Of a stretch of DNA of 53,666 nucleotides, positions 1 to 8,007 are shown piece by piece. Source of the stretch: an uncultured beta proteobacterium. GTDB taxonomy: Bacteria > Pseudomonadota > Gammaproteobacteria > Burkholderiales > Burkholderiaceae_C. The translations under genes and the position numbers were made by a program. The stretch spans positions 1-53,666 of the forward strand of contig CAIXNB010000080.1 of the NCBI GenBank assembly GCA_903920695.1, read 5' to 3'. Position 1 is the first letter of the stretch, and every line of letters begins with the position of its first letter. The notes beneath the pieces were generated by a model, which did not search any database, had not been told where the DNA came from, and saw only the letters and a program-made list of their open reading frames with translations.

Positions 1-1
1 C

Positions 2-205
2 GAAAGGAACGCGAACACAGGCTTGATAAATCAAGCCTCTACAAAACAAATAGGAATCATTGAACAGATTATCCGTCCTACCGGGCTCATTGATCCGGAG
101 CTTGAAATCAAGCCGACGCGCGGACAGGTGAAAGACGTGACCGAGGAGATTAAAAAAATCGTGAAACGCAAAGAGCGCGTGCTCATCACCACGCTCACCA
201 AAAAA
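2..205 (+). CDS. uvrB: UvrB fragment (foreign piece at the edge)
   Basis: An open frame enters from the left edge. It reads [16 protein letters not shown] followed by [11 protein letters not shown], the linker and start of the C-terminal helicase half of UvrB, the damage-recognition helicase of nucleotide excision repair. Recognisable UvrB sequence starts near base 50; the 15 or so residues before it are not clearly UvrB. The frame stays open past base 205, but the residues after TTLTKK are only the antisense of the gcdH gene, so UvrB homology stops there. The piece is rich in lysine and AAA/AAG codons and less GC-rich than anything else in the window, which suggests a different organism. Identification as UvrB is confident. 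A functional gene here is not: both ends are missing. Confidence 0.7.
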
Positions 206-889
206 CAAGACGATTTCGCCGGTGATGGAAGCGCGCAGGCCGACCTTGCCATGAATGGCAGGGGCACTCAGACCCTCGTCACCCTTGTTGAGGACAAAGC
301 CGCGGATCGGACCGACCTGGCCGCCTTCGCTAACCTCCTTGGCCCAGACCACAAAAACGTCAGCGATCGGGCTGTTTGAGATCCACATCTTGCTGCCACT
401 GAGCTTGTAGCCACCCGGCACCTTGTGTGCGCGGCTGGCCATGGAGCCGGGATCGGAGCCATGATCGGGCTCGGTCAAACCGAAGCAGCCAATCCACTCA
501 CCGGTGGCGAGTTTGGGCAGGTATTTCTGCTTTTGCGCCTCGGTGCCGAATTCAAAGATCGGCACCATGACCAGCGAACTCTGCACGCTCATCATCGACC
601 GGTAGCCGGAATCAACCCGCTCCACCTCGCGCGCAATCAGGCCGTAGGCCACATAGTTAAGACCGGGGCCGCCATAGGCTTCGGGAATCGTCGGGCCAAG
701 CAGGCCGAGCTCACCCATTTCACGAAAGATCGTGGCGTCGGTTTTTTCGGCGCGAAAAGCCTCGATAACGCGCGGTTGCAGTTTGTCCTGACAGTAGGCG
801 GCGGCGGCGGCACGCACCATGCGTTCCTCGTCGGTGAGTTGCTGTTCGAGCAGAAAGGGATCTTGCCAGTTGAATGCTGCGTGGGCCAT
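206..889 (-). CDS. gcdH: Glutaryl-CoA dehydrogenase, N-terminal 228 residues, cut at the junction
   Basis: This flavoenzyme oxidises and decarboxylates glutaryl-CoA to crotonyl-CoA in lysine, tryptophan and aromatic catabolism. Translation from ATG at 889 begins [20 protein letters not shown]. It continues with the acyl-CoA dehydrogenase N-terminal helical domain, [13 protein letters not shown], the [20 protein letters not shown] segment typical of Gcd[16 protein letters not shown] (FAD/substrate loop) and [15 protein letters not shown] purine-rich stretch lies just upstream of the ATG. The coding frame runs to GEIVL and then meets the UvrB fragment at base 205/206, so roughly the last 40 percent of a ~395-residue enzyme is missing. 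The gene is divergent from the LysR gene at 1152. The family assignment is strong; truncation in the living genome is doubtful. Confidence 0.85.
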
Positions 890-949
890 GAGAAGTCTCC
901 GAATGGGTGGACGGGGCCAATCCGGTGCTGGATTGGTAACGGATGTTGC

Positions 950-979
950 ATGGTAGCGGAGTGCGGGATCGCTTGGCAA
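950..979 (-). promoter_or_regulatory. Candidate sigma70 promoter of gcdH
   Basis: On the minus strand TTGCCA (974-979) and TACCAT (950-955) are separated by 18 bases. This would put the start of transcription near 943, about 54 bases before the gcdH ATG. The match is moderate and the call rests only on spacing and on the well-placed upstream palindrome. Confidence 0.4.
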
Positions 980-1002
980 ACGACTTATTTTCATTCAGTC
1001 AT

Positions 1003-1018
1003 GATATTTGTTAATATC
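1003..1018. promoter_or_regulatory. Palindromic operator candidate GATATT-N4-AATATC
   Basis: A perfect 6+6 inverted repeat with a 4-base spacer lies between gcdH and the divergent LysR-family gene. It is AT-rich in a GC-rich genome. Its centre is about 67 bases upstream of the predicted gcdH start point, where LysR-type regulators usually place their recognition site. It is the natural candidate site for the product of the gene at 1152. Confidence 0.5.
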
Positions 1019-1151
1019 TTAATGAATTAGTCCGTATGAAATCAGCGCCAGATGCCTCCAAAAATTATCATTTTTCTCTGCTTACGGTGCAATTCAACGA
1101 AGCCATTCCGGATTTTCAAACAACTGACAATTTATGTAAATAACGCACTTC

Positions 1152-2057
1152 ATGCGAAGAAGAATTCCATCACTGCAGGCCCTGGCTTGTTTTGAGGCAG
1201 CGGCCCGCCACGAAAGCTACACGCGCGCAGCGCAGGAACTGGCGCTGACGCAGGGGGCAGTCTCAAGGCAGATCACGGCGCTTGAAGATTTTGTCGGCGT
1301 CGCCCTGTTTCGCCGCACCCGTCATGGCGTGACCTTGACCGAGCGCGGCGCCGAATATGCAGCGCAGGTGGCGCCGCGTCTGCAGGGCCTGGAGCAGGAT
1401 ACGCTGGAGGTCATGTCGAGCCAGAACAGCGGCGGCAGCATCCACTTGGCCGCCGTCCCCACGTTTGCCACGCGCTGGCTGATCCCGCGCCTATCGCTAC
1501 TCAAGGCGCAGCACCCGGACATCACGGTCCACATCGAGACCCGCACTCGGCCCTTCATGTTTGCGGATACAACATTCGACGCCGCCTTGTACGCCGGAAC
1601 GCCCGAACAACTGAGCCACTGGGCCGGTACGCGCTGCCTACGGCTGCTAACCGAGGACATGGTGCCGGTCTGCAGTCCCGGCTTTTTGGGTTCGCGCACG
1701 ACGCTGACACCGATGGAGATTGCGCAGCTGTCGTTGCTGCAACAAAGCACACGCCCAGACGGCTGGCGCCAATGGTTTGCTGCAGCCGGTGTCGCGGCAC
1801 CCCTGGCCCTGTCCGGTCCGCGTTACGAACTGTTCTCCATGACGGCCGCGGCCGCCGCGCAAGGCCTCGGGTTGGCACTGGTGCCACGGCTGCTGGTCGA
1901 GGTCGAACTGGCACGTGGTGAGCTGGCAGTGGCCTGCAATCAGGTACCGCAGGGCGAGCGCGCCTATTACCTTGTAAGACCCGAGCGCACCGACGATCGC
2001 CCGGTCATGACACGCTTTCTAGCCTGGCTGATGCAGGCGGCGACGCCCAGGCTCTGA
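1152..2057 (+). CDS. LysR-family transcriptional regulator (GcvA type), probable regulator of gcdH
   Basis: 301 residues, the usual LysR size. The first 60 residues form the winged helix-turn-helix (SLQALACFEAAARHESYTRA, then ELALTQGAVSRQITALE). The rest is a periplasmic-binding-protein-like effector domain. PSLQALACFEAAARH and the LFRRTRHGVTLTERG segment resemble the GcvA/AmpR branch. Translation starts at ATG 1152. The gene is divergent from gcdH across a 262-base gap holding a perfect palindrome. Divergent LysR regulators commonly control their neighbour, so a role in glutarate/lysine catabolism is inferred; the effector is unknown. GcvA-like regulators with this arrangement are often named GcdR in other genomes, but that identity was not tested here. 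Confidence 0.88.
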   Translation: MRRRIPSLQALACFEAAARHESYTRAAQELALTQGAVSRQITALEDFVGVALFRRTRHGVTLTERGAEYAAQVAPRLQGLEQDTLEVMSSQNSGGSIHLAAVPTFATRWLIPRLSLLKAQHPDITVHIETRTRPFMFADTTFDAALYAGTPEQLSHWAGTRCLRLLTEDMVPVCSPGFLGSRTTLTPMEIAQLSLLQQSTRPDGWRQWFAAAGVAAPLALSGPRYELFSMTAAAAAQGLGLALVPRLLVEVELARGELAVACNQVPQGERAYYLVRPERTDDRPVMTRFLAWLMQAATPRL

Positions 2058-2162
2058 CGACCTGCCACCGGCACCGGGTAGAGCAGGGTCTACAATTCCA
2101 TCCCCCTGAACGCTGACAGGCCGGCATTCCGGTCACACTGAAGACAGCTGGAGACAACAACC

Positions 2163-4466
2163 ATGCCCTTGACCTCGCCCGAAGACAAACGCGCTGTGAT
2201 GCGCCGTGCTGCGCTTGAGTACCACGAGTTCCCGACTCCTGGCAAGATCGCCATTGCCGCGACTAAGCAATTGATCAACCAGCACGATCTGGGCCTGGCC
2301 TACTCCCCGGGCGTGGCCGCGCCCTGCGAAGAAATTGTCAAGGATCCGAACAACGCTTTCAAATACACCAGCCGCGGCAATCTGGTGGCCGTCATTACCA
2401 ATGGCACGGCCGTGCTCGGCCTAGGCGACATCGGCCCACTGGCGGCGAAACCGGTGATGGAAGGCAAAGGCGTGCTGTTCAAGAAATTCGCTGGCATCGA
2501 CGTCTTTGACATCGAGATCAATGAAAAGCATGACCTCGACAAGCTGGTCGACATCATCGCGTCGCTGGAGCCAACTTTTGGCGGCATCAACCTGGAAGAC
2601 ATCAAGGCGCCGGACTGTTTCTATGTCGAGCGCAAACTGCGCGAGCGCATGAAAATTCCGGTCTTTCATGACGACCAGCATGGCACCGCCATCACGGTCG
2701 GCGCAGCCATACTCAACGGCCTGAAGGTGGCCGGCAAGGACCCGGCCAAGGTCAAGCTGGTGACCTCTGGTGCCGGCGCGGCCGCGCTGGCCTGCCTGGG
2801 GCTGCTGCTCAAACTCGGCCTGCGGCGCGAAAACATTTTTGTCACCGATCTGGCCGGCGTGGTCTACGAAGGCCGCACCGAACTGATGGACGAGGACAAG
2901 ATCGTCTATGCGCAGAAGACTTCGGCCCGTACACTGGGCGAGGTGATCGAAGGCGCCGATGTCTTCCTTGGCTTGTCGGCTGGCGGCGTGCTCAAGCCGG
3001 ACATGGTCAAAAAGATGGCCGCGCGGCCACTGGTCTTTGCATTGGCCAACCCGACGCCGGAAATTTCGCCGGAAGAAGTCAAGGCCGTACGCGACGATGC
3101 CATCATGGCAACCGGCCGCTCCGACTACCCGAATCAGGTCAACAACGTCCTGTGCTTCCCCTACATTTTCCGCGGCGCACTCGATGCCGGTGCGTCAACC
3201 ATCACGATCGAGATGGAAATCGCTGCCGTGCATGCGATTGCGGAACTGGCCCAGGCTGAACAAAGCGAGGTTGTTGCTGCCGCCTATGCCGGTGAACAGT
3301 TGGCGTTCGGGCCAGAGTACCTGATTCCCAAACCGTTCGATCCACGGTTGATGATGAAAATTGCGCCTGCGGTGGCACAAGCGGCGTTTGACAGCGGTGT
3401 GGCAACGCGTCCGGTTAAGGATATGGATGCTTACCGCGAAAAACTGCAAAGCTTTGTCTACGCCTCGGGCACAGTGATGAAGCCGATCTTCACCGCTGCC
3501 AAGAAAGCCCTGAAGAAACGCATAGCCTATGCCGAGGGCGAAGAGGAACGCGTGCTGCGCGCGGCTCAGATCGTGGTTGATGAGGGCTTAGCCATGCCGA
3601 CCCTGCTTGGTCGTCCGAAGGTGATCGCCGAGCGCATCGAAAAATTCGGCCTTCGCCTACGCGAAGGCGAAGACTACAGCGTCGTCAACGTGGAGCAAGA
3701 CCATCGCTACCGCGATTTCTGGCAGACCTACCACCGCATGACCGAACGCAAGGGCATGACCGCGCAGGTGGCCAAAATCGAGATGCGCCGGCGCCTGACC
3801 CTAATCAGCGCCATGCTGCTGCACAAGGGAGACGTGGACGGCATGATCTGCGGCACCTGGGGCACAACGTCGATGCACCTGCAGTACATTGACCAGGTGA
3901 TCGGCAAGCGCGCTGGCGTCAACACCTATGCCTGTATGAACTGTGTGCTGCTGCCAGAACGCCAGCTGTTTATCGTCGATACCCACGTTAACTACGACCC
4001 CACAGCGGAACAACTGGTTGAAATCACGACCATGGCGGCCGAGGAAATGATGCGTTTCGGCATCCGGCCCAAGGCCGCCCTGCTGTCGCACTCCAACTTC
4101 GGCAGCAGCAGCCAACCCAGCGCCATCAAGATGCGACAGACCCTGGAACTGCTGCGCGTCAAGGCCCCCTGGCTTGAGGTGGATGGCGAAATGCACGGCG
4201 ACGTCGCGCTGGACGGCGACATGCGGGCCGCCCTGATGCCCAACAGCACGCTCAAGGGCGATGCCAACCTGCTGGTCCTGCCCAACATCGATGCCGCCAA
4301 TATTGCCTACAACCTGCTCAAAACTGGGGCCGGCGGCAATATTGCCATTGGCCCGGTGCTGCTGGGCGCGGCAAAGCCAGTGCATATCCTGACGGCGAGC
4401 GCGACGGTACGCCGACTTGTCAACGTAACGGCCCTCACAGTGGCCGATGCAAACGCGACCCGCTAA
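2163..4466 (+). CDS. maeB: NADP-dependent malic enzyme with C-terminal phosphotransacetylase-like domain
   Basis: 767 residues, the length of the large MaeB type. The protein converts malate to pyruvate, CO2 and NADPH. The N-terminal malic domain shows [13 protein letters not shown] and the metal-binding region [11 protein letters not shown] (about residues 165-180). The dinucleotide fold follows at [17 protein letters not shown] (about 200-220), then [13 protein letters not shown]. From about residue 430 to the end lies a phosphate acetyl/butyryltransferase-like domain ([36 protein letters not shown]), which in this family is thought to act as an acetyl-CoA-responsive regulatory module rather than an enzyme. 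It stands alone with its own terminator. Confidence 0.95.
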   Translation: MPLTSPEDKRAVMRRAALEYHEFPTPGKIAIAATKQLINQHDLGLAYSPGVAAPCEEIVKDPNNAFKYTSRGNLVAVITNGTAVLGLGDIGPLAAKPVMEGKGVLFKKFAGIDVFDIEINEKHDLDKLVDIIASLEPTFGGINLEDIKAPDCFYVERKLRERMKIPVFHDDQHGTAITVGAAILNGLKVAGKDPAKVKLVTSGAGAAALACLGLLLKLGLRRENIFVTDLAGVVYEGRTELMDEDKIVYAQKTSARTLGEVIEGADVFLGLSAGGVLKPDMVKKMAARPLVFALANPTPEISPEEVKAVRDDAIMATGRSDYPNQVNNVLCFPYIFRGALDAGASTITIEMEIAAVHAIAELAQAEQSEVVAAAYAGEQLAFGPEYLIPKPFDPRLMMKIAPAVAQAAFDSGVATRPVKDMDAYREKLQSFVYASGTVMKPIFTAAKKALKKRIAYAEGEEERVLRAAQIVVDEGLAMPTLLGRPKVIAERIEKFGLRLREGEDYSVVNVEQDHRYRDFWQTYHRMTERKGMTAQVAKIEMRRRLTLISAMLLHKGDVDGMICGTWGTTSMHLQYIDQVIGKRAGVNTYACMNCVLLPERQLFIVDTHVNYDPTAEQLVEITTMAAEEMMRFGIRPKAALLSHSNFGSSSQPSAIKMRQTLELLRVKAPWLEVDGEMHGDVALDGDMRAALMPNSTLKGDANLLVLPNIDAANIAYNLLKTGAGGNIAIGPVLLGAAKPVHILTASATVRRLVNVTALTVADANATR

Positions 4467-4483
4467 AGGGCTAAATAAAAGTT

Positions 4484-4516
4484 AGCCCAAACTTACACGA
4501 TTTGGGCTGCCTTTTT
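4484..4516 (+). terminator. Rho-independent terminator after maeB
   Basis: The stem AGCCCAAA (4484-4491) pairs with TTTGGGCT (4501-4508) around a 9-base loop and is followed by GCCTTTTTATTG. It lies 17 bases after the maeB stop. Confidence 0.85.
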
Positions 4517-4621
4517 ATTGCCTATTTATTAGGCAATCGCTTGCAATTTTTTGCCAAATACGCGACACTACTGCCTTGAGATTTACGGGTTAACCCGGTG
4601 TATTTTTTGAAGTTTGCGGTC

Positions 4622-5014
4622 ATGTTGCGTCCATTAATATTTAAGTTAGTACTCACTTGCATTGTGTTGGGAGTGCTTCTTGGATCGAGTTTGGCGCAGG
4701 CCAGAAGACTGGCGACAGCCCATCTTCTGGCGACGATTACGGTGGCTGAATTGCCCAGTCCAGGGGCTAGGGTCTATGGACTGATCCATCAGGGCGGTCC
4801 GTTTGCCCATGAAAAAGATGGAATGGTATTTGGCAATCGAGAGCGTTTGCTGCCAGCGAATAAGCGCGGTTATTACCGCGAATACACCGTCGCAACACCG
4901 AATTCGCGCGACCGGGGAGCCCGGCGCATTGTGTGCGGGGGGCAAGCCAGAGCACCCGACAACTGTTATTACACGGGCGATCACTATGCGAGCTTCCGCA
5001 AGATTGTTCCCTGA
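4622..5014 (+). CDS. Secreted guanyl-specific ribonuclease (barnase / RNase Sa family)
   Basis: 130 residues from ATG 4622 (an upstream GTG at 4598 is possible). Residues 1-28 form a signal peptide: MLRPLIFKLVL, a leucine/valine-rich core, then SSLAQA before the likely cut. The mature part of about 100 residues carries the microbial RNase signature. YYREYTV supplies the general-base Glu, RGARRIVC the catalytic Arg, and TGDHYASF the catalytic His near the C-terminus. Two cysteines (VCGG and DNCYY) probably form a disulfide, consistent with export. The next gene, 41 bases downstream, is a barstar-like inhibitor, so this is a toxin/immunity pair. It may act against neighbouring cells or serve nutrient scavenging; the sequence does not decide. 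Confidence 0.87.
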   Translation: MLRPLIFKLVLTCIVLGVLLGSSLAQARRLATAHLLATITVAELPSPGARVYGLIHQGGPFAHEKDGMVFGNRERLLPANKRGYYREYTVATPNSRDRGARRIVCGGQARAPDNCYYTGDHYASFRKIVP

Positions 5015-5055
5015 TTTTTGTTTTTGTTTTTTTGAAAAGTGAAGCAGGAAAGAAT

Positions 5056-5499
5056 ATGTCACTTACTCTAGAAACTCCAGCGCCGCAACGCGCCACAACC
5101 GACGTGCCCTTACGCGGCATCCGGCCGAATATTGTGCAGTCAATCCGGGCATTTCGCGTGCAGGAACTGCAGGACGCAGCCCAGTCGCTGGGCCAGCATT
5201 TTCTGTATGCCAATCTGGCCAACGCGCAGACCAAGCAGGACGTGCTGGACTTGATCGGCCAACAATTCATGCTGGCCGTGCATGTCGGCAAGAATTTCGA
5301 CGCACTCTACGACAGCATGACCGATCCCTTGCACAAATCGGGCCCGCAGCCTGGTTTTATTGTGGTGCTCGAACATATTCCGGCCAACACCAAGTTCGAC
5401 AAGGAAGCGCGCGAGCAGTTACTAGACATCTTCCGGGACGCGGCAGATTACTGGGGTGATCGAAAAATTCCGTTCCGATGTTTCTATTCTTTTCTGTAG
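5056..5499 (+). CDS. Barstar-family ribonuclease inhibitor
   Basis: 147 residues from ATG 5056, with GCAGGAAAGA as ribosome-binding site. The N-terminal ~55 residues look like a linker. The barstar fold follows: VLDLIGQQFMLAVHVGKNFD, then ALYDSMTD, GFIVVLEHIP and a C-terminal LLDIFRDAADYW. The acidic helix facing the RNase active site is recognisable by the NFDALYD pattern. It has no signal peptide, so it should stay in the cytoplasm and neutralise the RNase encoded just upstream before export. The two genes appear co-transcribed. Confidence 0.88.
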   Translation: MSLTLETPAPQRATTDVPLRGIRPNIVQSIRAFRVQELQDAAQSLGQHFLYANLANAQTKQDVLDLIGQQFMLAVHVGKNFDALYDSMTDPLHKSGPQPGFIVVLEHIPANTKFDKEAREQLLDIFRDAADYWGDRKIPFRCFYSFL

Positions 5500-5699
5500 C
5501 CCGTTCTGCACACACCAGCCAAGCAGAACGGGCGAACGAGGCAAAAGGGAACGACGTGGTCAACCACAGCGTAGCCGGCATCGAACTGACGACCGAGTCG
5601 GGAGAAAAAATGCCAACCGACAAGTTGTTGGATATTTCACCGCTGGCGCTGCGCATGAGCAGCCCCTTCAACGCTGGCTATTGGCTGACCGCAGCCTGA
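5478..5699 (+). CDS. Small ORF overlapping the barstar gene end, unknown function
   Basis: A 73-residue frame begins with ATG 5478 inside the last codons of the barstar gene (22-base overlap, different frame). It stops 21 bases before a terminator, so it fits as the last cistron of the RNase operon by translational coupling. The protein starts MFLFFSVARSAHTS, has a polar middle and ends MSSPFNAGYWLTAA. I recognise no family. It could be a real coupled peptide or chance open frame in GC-rich DNA. Confidence 0.35.
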   Translation: MFLFFSVARSAHTSQAERANEAKGNDVVNHSVAGIELTTESGEKMPTDKLLDISPLALRMSSPFNAGYWLTAA

Positions 5700-5720
5700 T
5701 TCAGCGTTAATGACCGTTAA

Positions 5721-5747
5721 AAAGCCCAGCAATGGTGGGCTTTTTTA
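5721..5747. terminator. Bidirectional terminator between the barstar operon and rsmA
   Basis: AAAGCCCA (5721-5728) pairs with TGGGCTTT (5736-5743). T residues follow on the plus side and A residues precede it, so it can serve the convergent rsmA transcript as well. Confidence 0.8.
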
Positions 5748-5758
5748 TGTCGGAAGAT

Positions 5759-6568
5759 CTACCGACTCATCTTCATGATCGCCTCGGCCAACACCAGGTA
5801 CTCGGCCACCGGCACTTCCTCGGCCCGGCGCTGCACGTCGAACTCACCTGCATAGTCCTTCTCCTGCAGCCAGCGGCCCAGGGTATGACGCATCAGTTTG
5901 CGGCGCTGGCTGAAAGCCACGTGAACGATCTCGCTGAGCAGCGAGACCTCCAGCACAGCGGGACTTGTCAGGGGCACCATGCGCACCACGGCACTGTTCA
6001 CGCGCGGCGGTGGTTTGAAACTCTGCGGCGGCACCAGCAGCACGTATTCCATGGCGTAGCGCCATTGCAGCATGACACTCAGACGTCCGTAATCGGAAGT
6101 GGCAGGGCGCGCCACCATGCGGTCCACGACCTCCTTTTGCAGCATGAAATGTTGGTCTTCAATCGCATCAACGTAATTGAGCAAATGAAAGAGAATCGGC
6201 GTCGAAATGTTGTACGGCAGGTTGCCAACGACGCGCAATTTTTTGGTTGCAGGTTCCGACCCTGCGCCCGCCCCGTTGGCCGTGGTCATTGAACGCGCCA
6301 GGTCGGCAAAATCGACTTTCAGGACATCGGATTCAATCACCGTCAGTTGCGCGTGCAAACGCAGACGAGCCGCCAGATCGCGGTCGAGTTCGATCACGGT
6401 GAGGTGGCCCAGGCGCTCCACCAGAGGTTGCGTCAAGGCGGCCAGTCCGGGACCGATTTCGACCATCGCTTGCCCCGGTCTGGGTGCTATCGCATTGACG
6501 ATGGCATCAACAATGCCGACATCGGACAGGAAATGCTGGCCAAAGCGCTTGCGGGGTATGTGTTTCAC
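5759..6568 (-). CDS. rsmA: 16S rRNA adenine(1518/1519)-N6 dimethyltransferase
   Basis: 269 residues, the normal KsgA/RsmA size. It dimethylates two adjacent adenines in the terminal hairpin of 16S rRNA late in 30S assembly. The N-terminus reads [16 protein letters not shown], followed by the SAM-binding loop [11 protein letters not shown] (about residues 37-47), the acidic ELDRDLA, and the catalytic NLPYNIST motif (about 120). The C-terminal part has [12 protein letters not shown]. It lies 65 bases downstream of surA on the same strand. In many proteobacteria pdxA sits between these two genes; it is absent here. Confidence 0.97.
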   Translation of the reverse strand: MKHIPRKRFGQHFLSDVGIVDAIVNAIAPRPGQAMVEIGPGLAALTQPLVERLGHLTVIELDRDLAARLRLHAQLTVIESDVLKVDFADLARSMTTANGAGAGSEPATKKLRVVGNLPYNISTPILFHLLNYVDAIEDQHFMLQKEVVDRMVARPATSDYGRLSVMLQWRYAMEYVLLVPPQSFKPPPRVNSAVVRMVPLTSPAVLEVSLLSEIVHVAFSQRRKLMRHTLGRWLQEKDYAGEFDVQRRAEEVPVAEYLVLAEAIMKMSR

Positions 6569-6633
6569 GCGCTGAACCCGAAAGCTGCAGCACTATCGGC
6601 GCGGGGTTCGGTCGGTGTTGTGGTCATGGCGCG

Positions 6634-8001
6634 CTACTGCGGTGGATCACGCAGTTCGACGTATGCCCGGCCCCGCAGGTCTTGCGCCCAGGTGGCGTAG
6701 GCTTCATCAAGCTTCTTTTCACGCAACATGGAACGCACCAGTTCGCGCTGCTCGCGCGGGCTCAGTGCCGTGTTGCGACGCTCCGTCAGCTGGATCAGGT
6801 GCACACCAAAGCGCGACACCAGTGGTTCACTGATCTGCCCTGGCGCCAGTCGGTTCATGACATCCTCAAACTCCGGCACAAACATGCCTGGATTGGCCCA
6901 ACCCAAGTCTCCGCCTTGAGGCGCACTGCCATCCTGCGAGTTGTCGCGCGCTAGCGCCGCGAAATCCGCCTGGCCGGCCAGAATGCGTTTCCTGAAGTCG
7001 GCCAGTTTTTCACGCGCAGCGCGCTCGCTGAGTTGCGGACTGACGCGCAACAAGATATGGCGCGCCCGGCTTTGTGTCACGGTCATCGCCGGCATCCCGC
7101 TGCGCTTCTTCTCGATAACTTTAAGGACATGAAAACCGGCGCCGGAACGTACGACAGCCGAAATGCCGCCAGCCGCCAGGGCCTGGGTCGCATCGAGAAA
7201 CAACGGTGGATAGCGATTCGCCGTGCGCAAGCCGAGCTGGCCACCATTGGCACGGTCCGAAGCTTCCGAGAGTTCGCGCACCAGCAGCGCAAAGTCCTCG
7301 CCCGCCGCAGCGCGTGCCTGCGCGCCCTGCGCCTTGGCCTGCAGCGCGGCAACTTGCTCGACGCTCGCAGCATCGGGTACCGCCACCAGAATCTGGGCCA
7401 GGTTGATTTCGGTGGCAGCCGGATCGTTGCTACTTTGCTGCTCCTGCAGGTACTGGTCCACTTCAAGGTCCGTAATCTTCACCTTGGGCTCCACCTCGCG
7501 CTCGCGCAGGCGCGTCAGAATGAGCTGCTCGCGCAACTGAGTGCGGAACTGGCTCAGCACTAGTCCTTCAGCTGCAATCCGGCGCTCAAGTTCGGGTACA
7601 TCGATTTGATTCTGGCGCGCGATGTTCTGCAGCGCCTGATCGACCGCCGCCTCTTCCACCCGAACCCCCGTTTCACGAGCCAGGTGCAGTTGTACTTTTT
7701 GATTGATCAAGCTCTCCAGCACCTGGCGCGTCAACTCCTTGCGATCCGGCTGGGGCGCGCGTTGCTGCGCCATTTGCGCAAGCATGCGCTGCACTTCACG
7801 TTGCACTTCGCTGTTCGTAACCGGGTCCGAATTGACAACTGCGACGATGAAGTCAGCCTGCTGTGCCACATCGGGCTGGGTCCGGATAACGGGCGCCGCG
7901 CCCGCGCTGCCAGCGCTCGGGCGCAAGCCCTGCGCCTGCGCGGGCAGTCCGGCAAGAATGAAGAAGCTGGCCACGGTCACGGCAACAAGGCGATTGGTCA
8001 T
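6634..8001 (-). CDS. surA: Periplasmic chaperone / peptidyl-prolyl isomerase SurA
   Basis: 455 residues. A signal peptide (MTNRLVAVTVASFFILAGLPAQAQ) is followed by a short Ala/Pro-rich stretch. Next come the SurA N-terminal chaperone domain (AVVNSDPVTNSEVQREV to about residue 210), a first parvulin domain (GGQLGLRTANRYPPLF region) and a second parvulin domain (GGDLGWANPGMFVPEFEDV, FGVHLIQLTERR). SurA escorts unfolded outer-membrane proteins, including LptD, to the BAM complex. The lptD stop lies 6 bases upstream, so the two are translated from one message. Confidence 0.96.
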   Translation of the reverse strand: MTNRLVAVTVASFFILAGLPAQAQGLRPSAGSAGAAPVIRTQPDVAQQADFIVAVVNSDPVTNSEVQREVQRMLAQMAQQRAPQPDRKELTRQVLESLINQKVQLHLARETGVRVEEAAVDQALQNIARQNQIDVPELERRIAAEGLVLSQFRTQLREQLILTRLREREVEPKVKITDLEVDQYLQEQQSSNDPAATEINLAQILVAVPDAASVEQVAALQAKAQGAQARAAAGEDFALLVRELSEASDRANGGQLGLRTANRYPPLFLDATQALAAGGISAVVRSGAGFHVLKVIEKKRSGMPAMTVTQSRARHILLRVSPQLSERAAREKLADFRKRILAGQADFAALARDNSQDGSAPQGGDLGWANPGMFVPEFEDVMNRLAPGQISEPLVSRFGVHLIQLTERRNTALSPREQRELVRSMLREKKLDEAYATWAQDLRGRAYVELRDPPQ

Positions 8002-8007
8002 GATGGA

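Noticed and set aside
425..1030. 201-residue plus-strand frame opposite gcdH
   Set aside because: Antisense of a clear acyl-CoA dehydrogenase; no recognisable domain.
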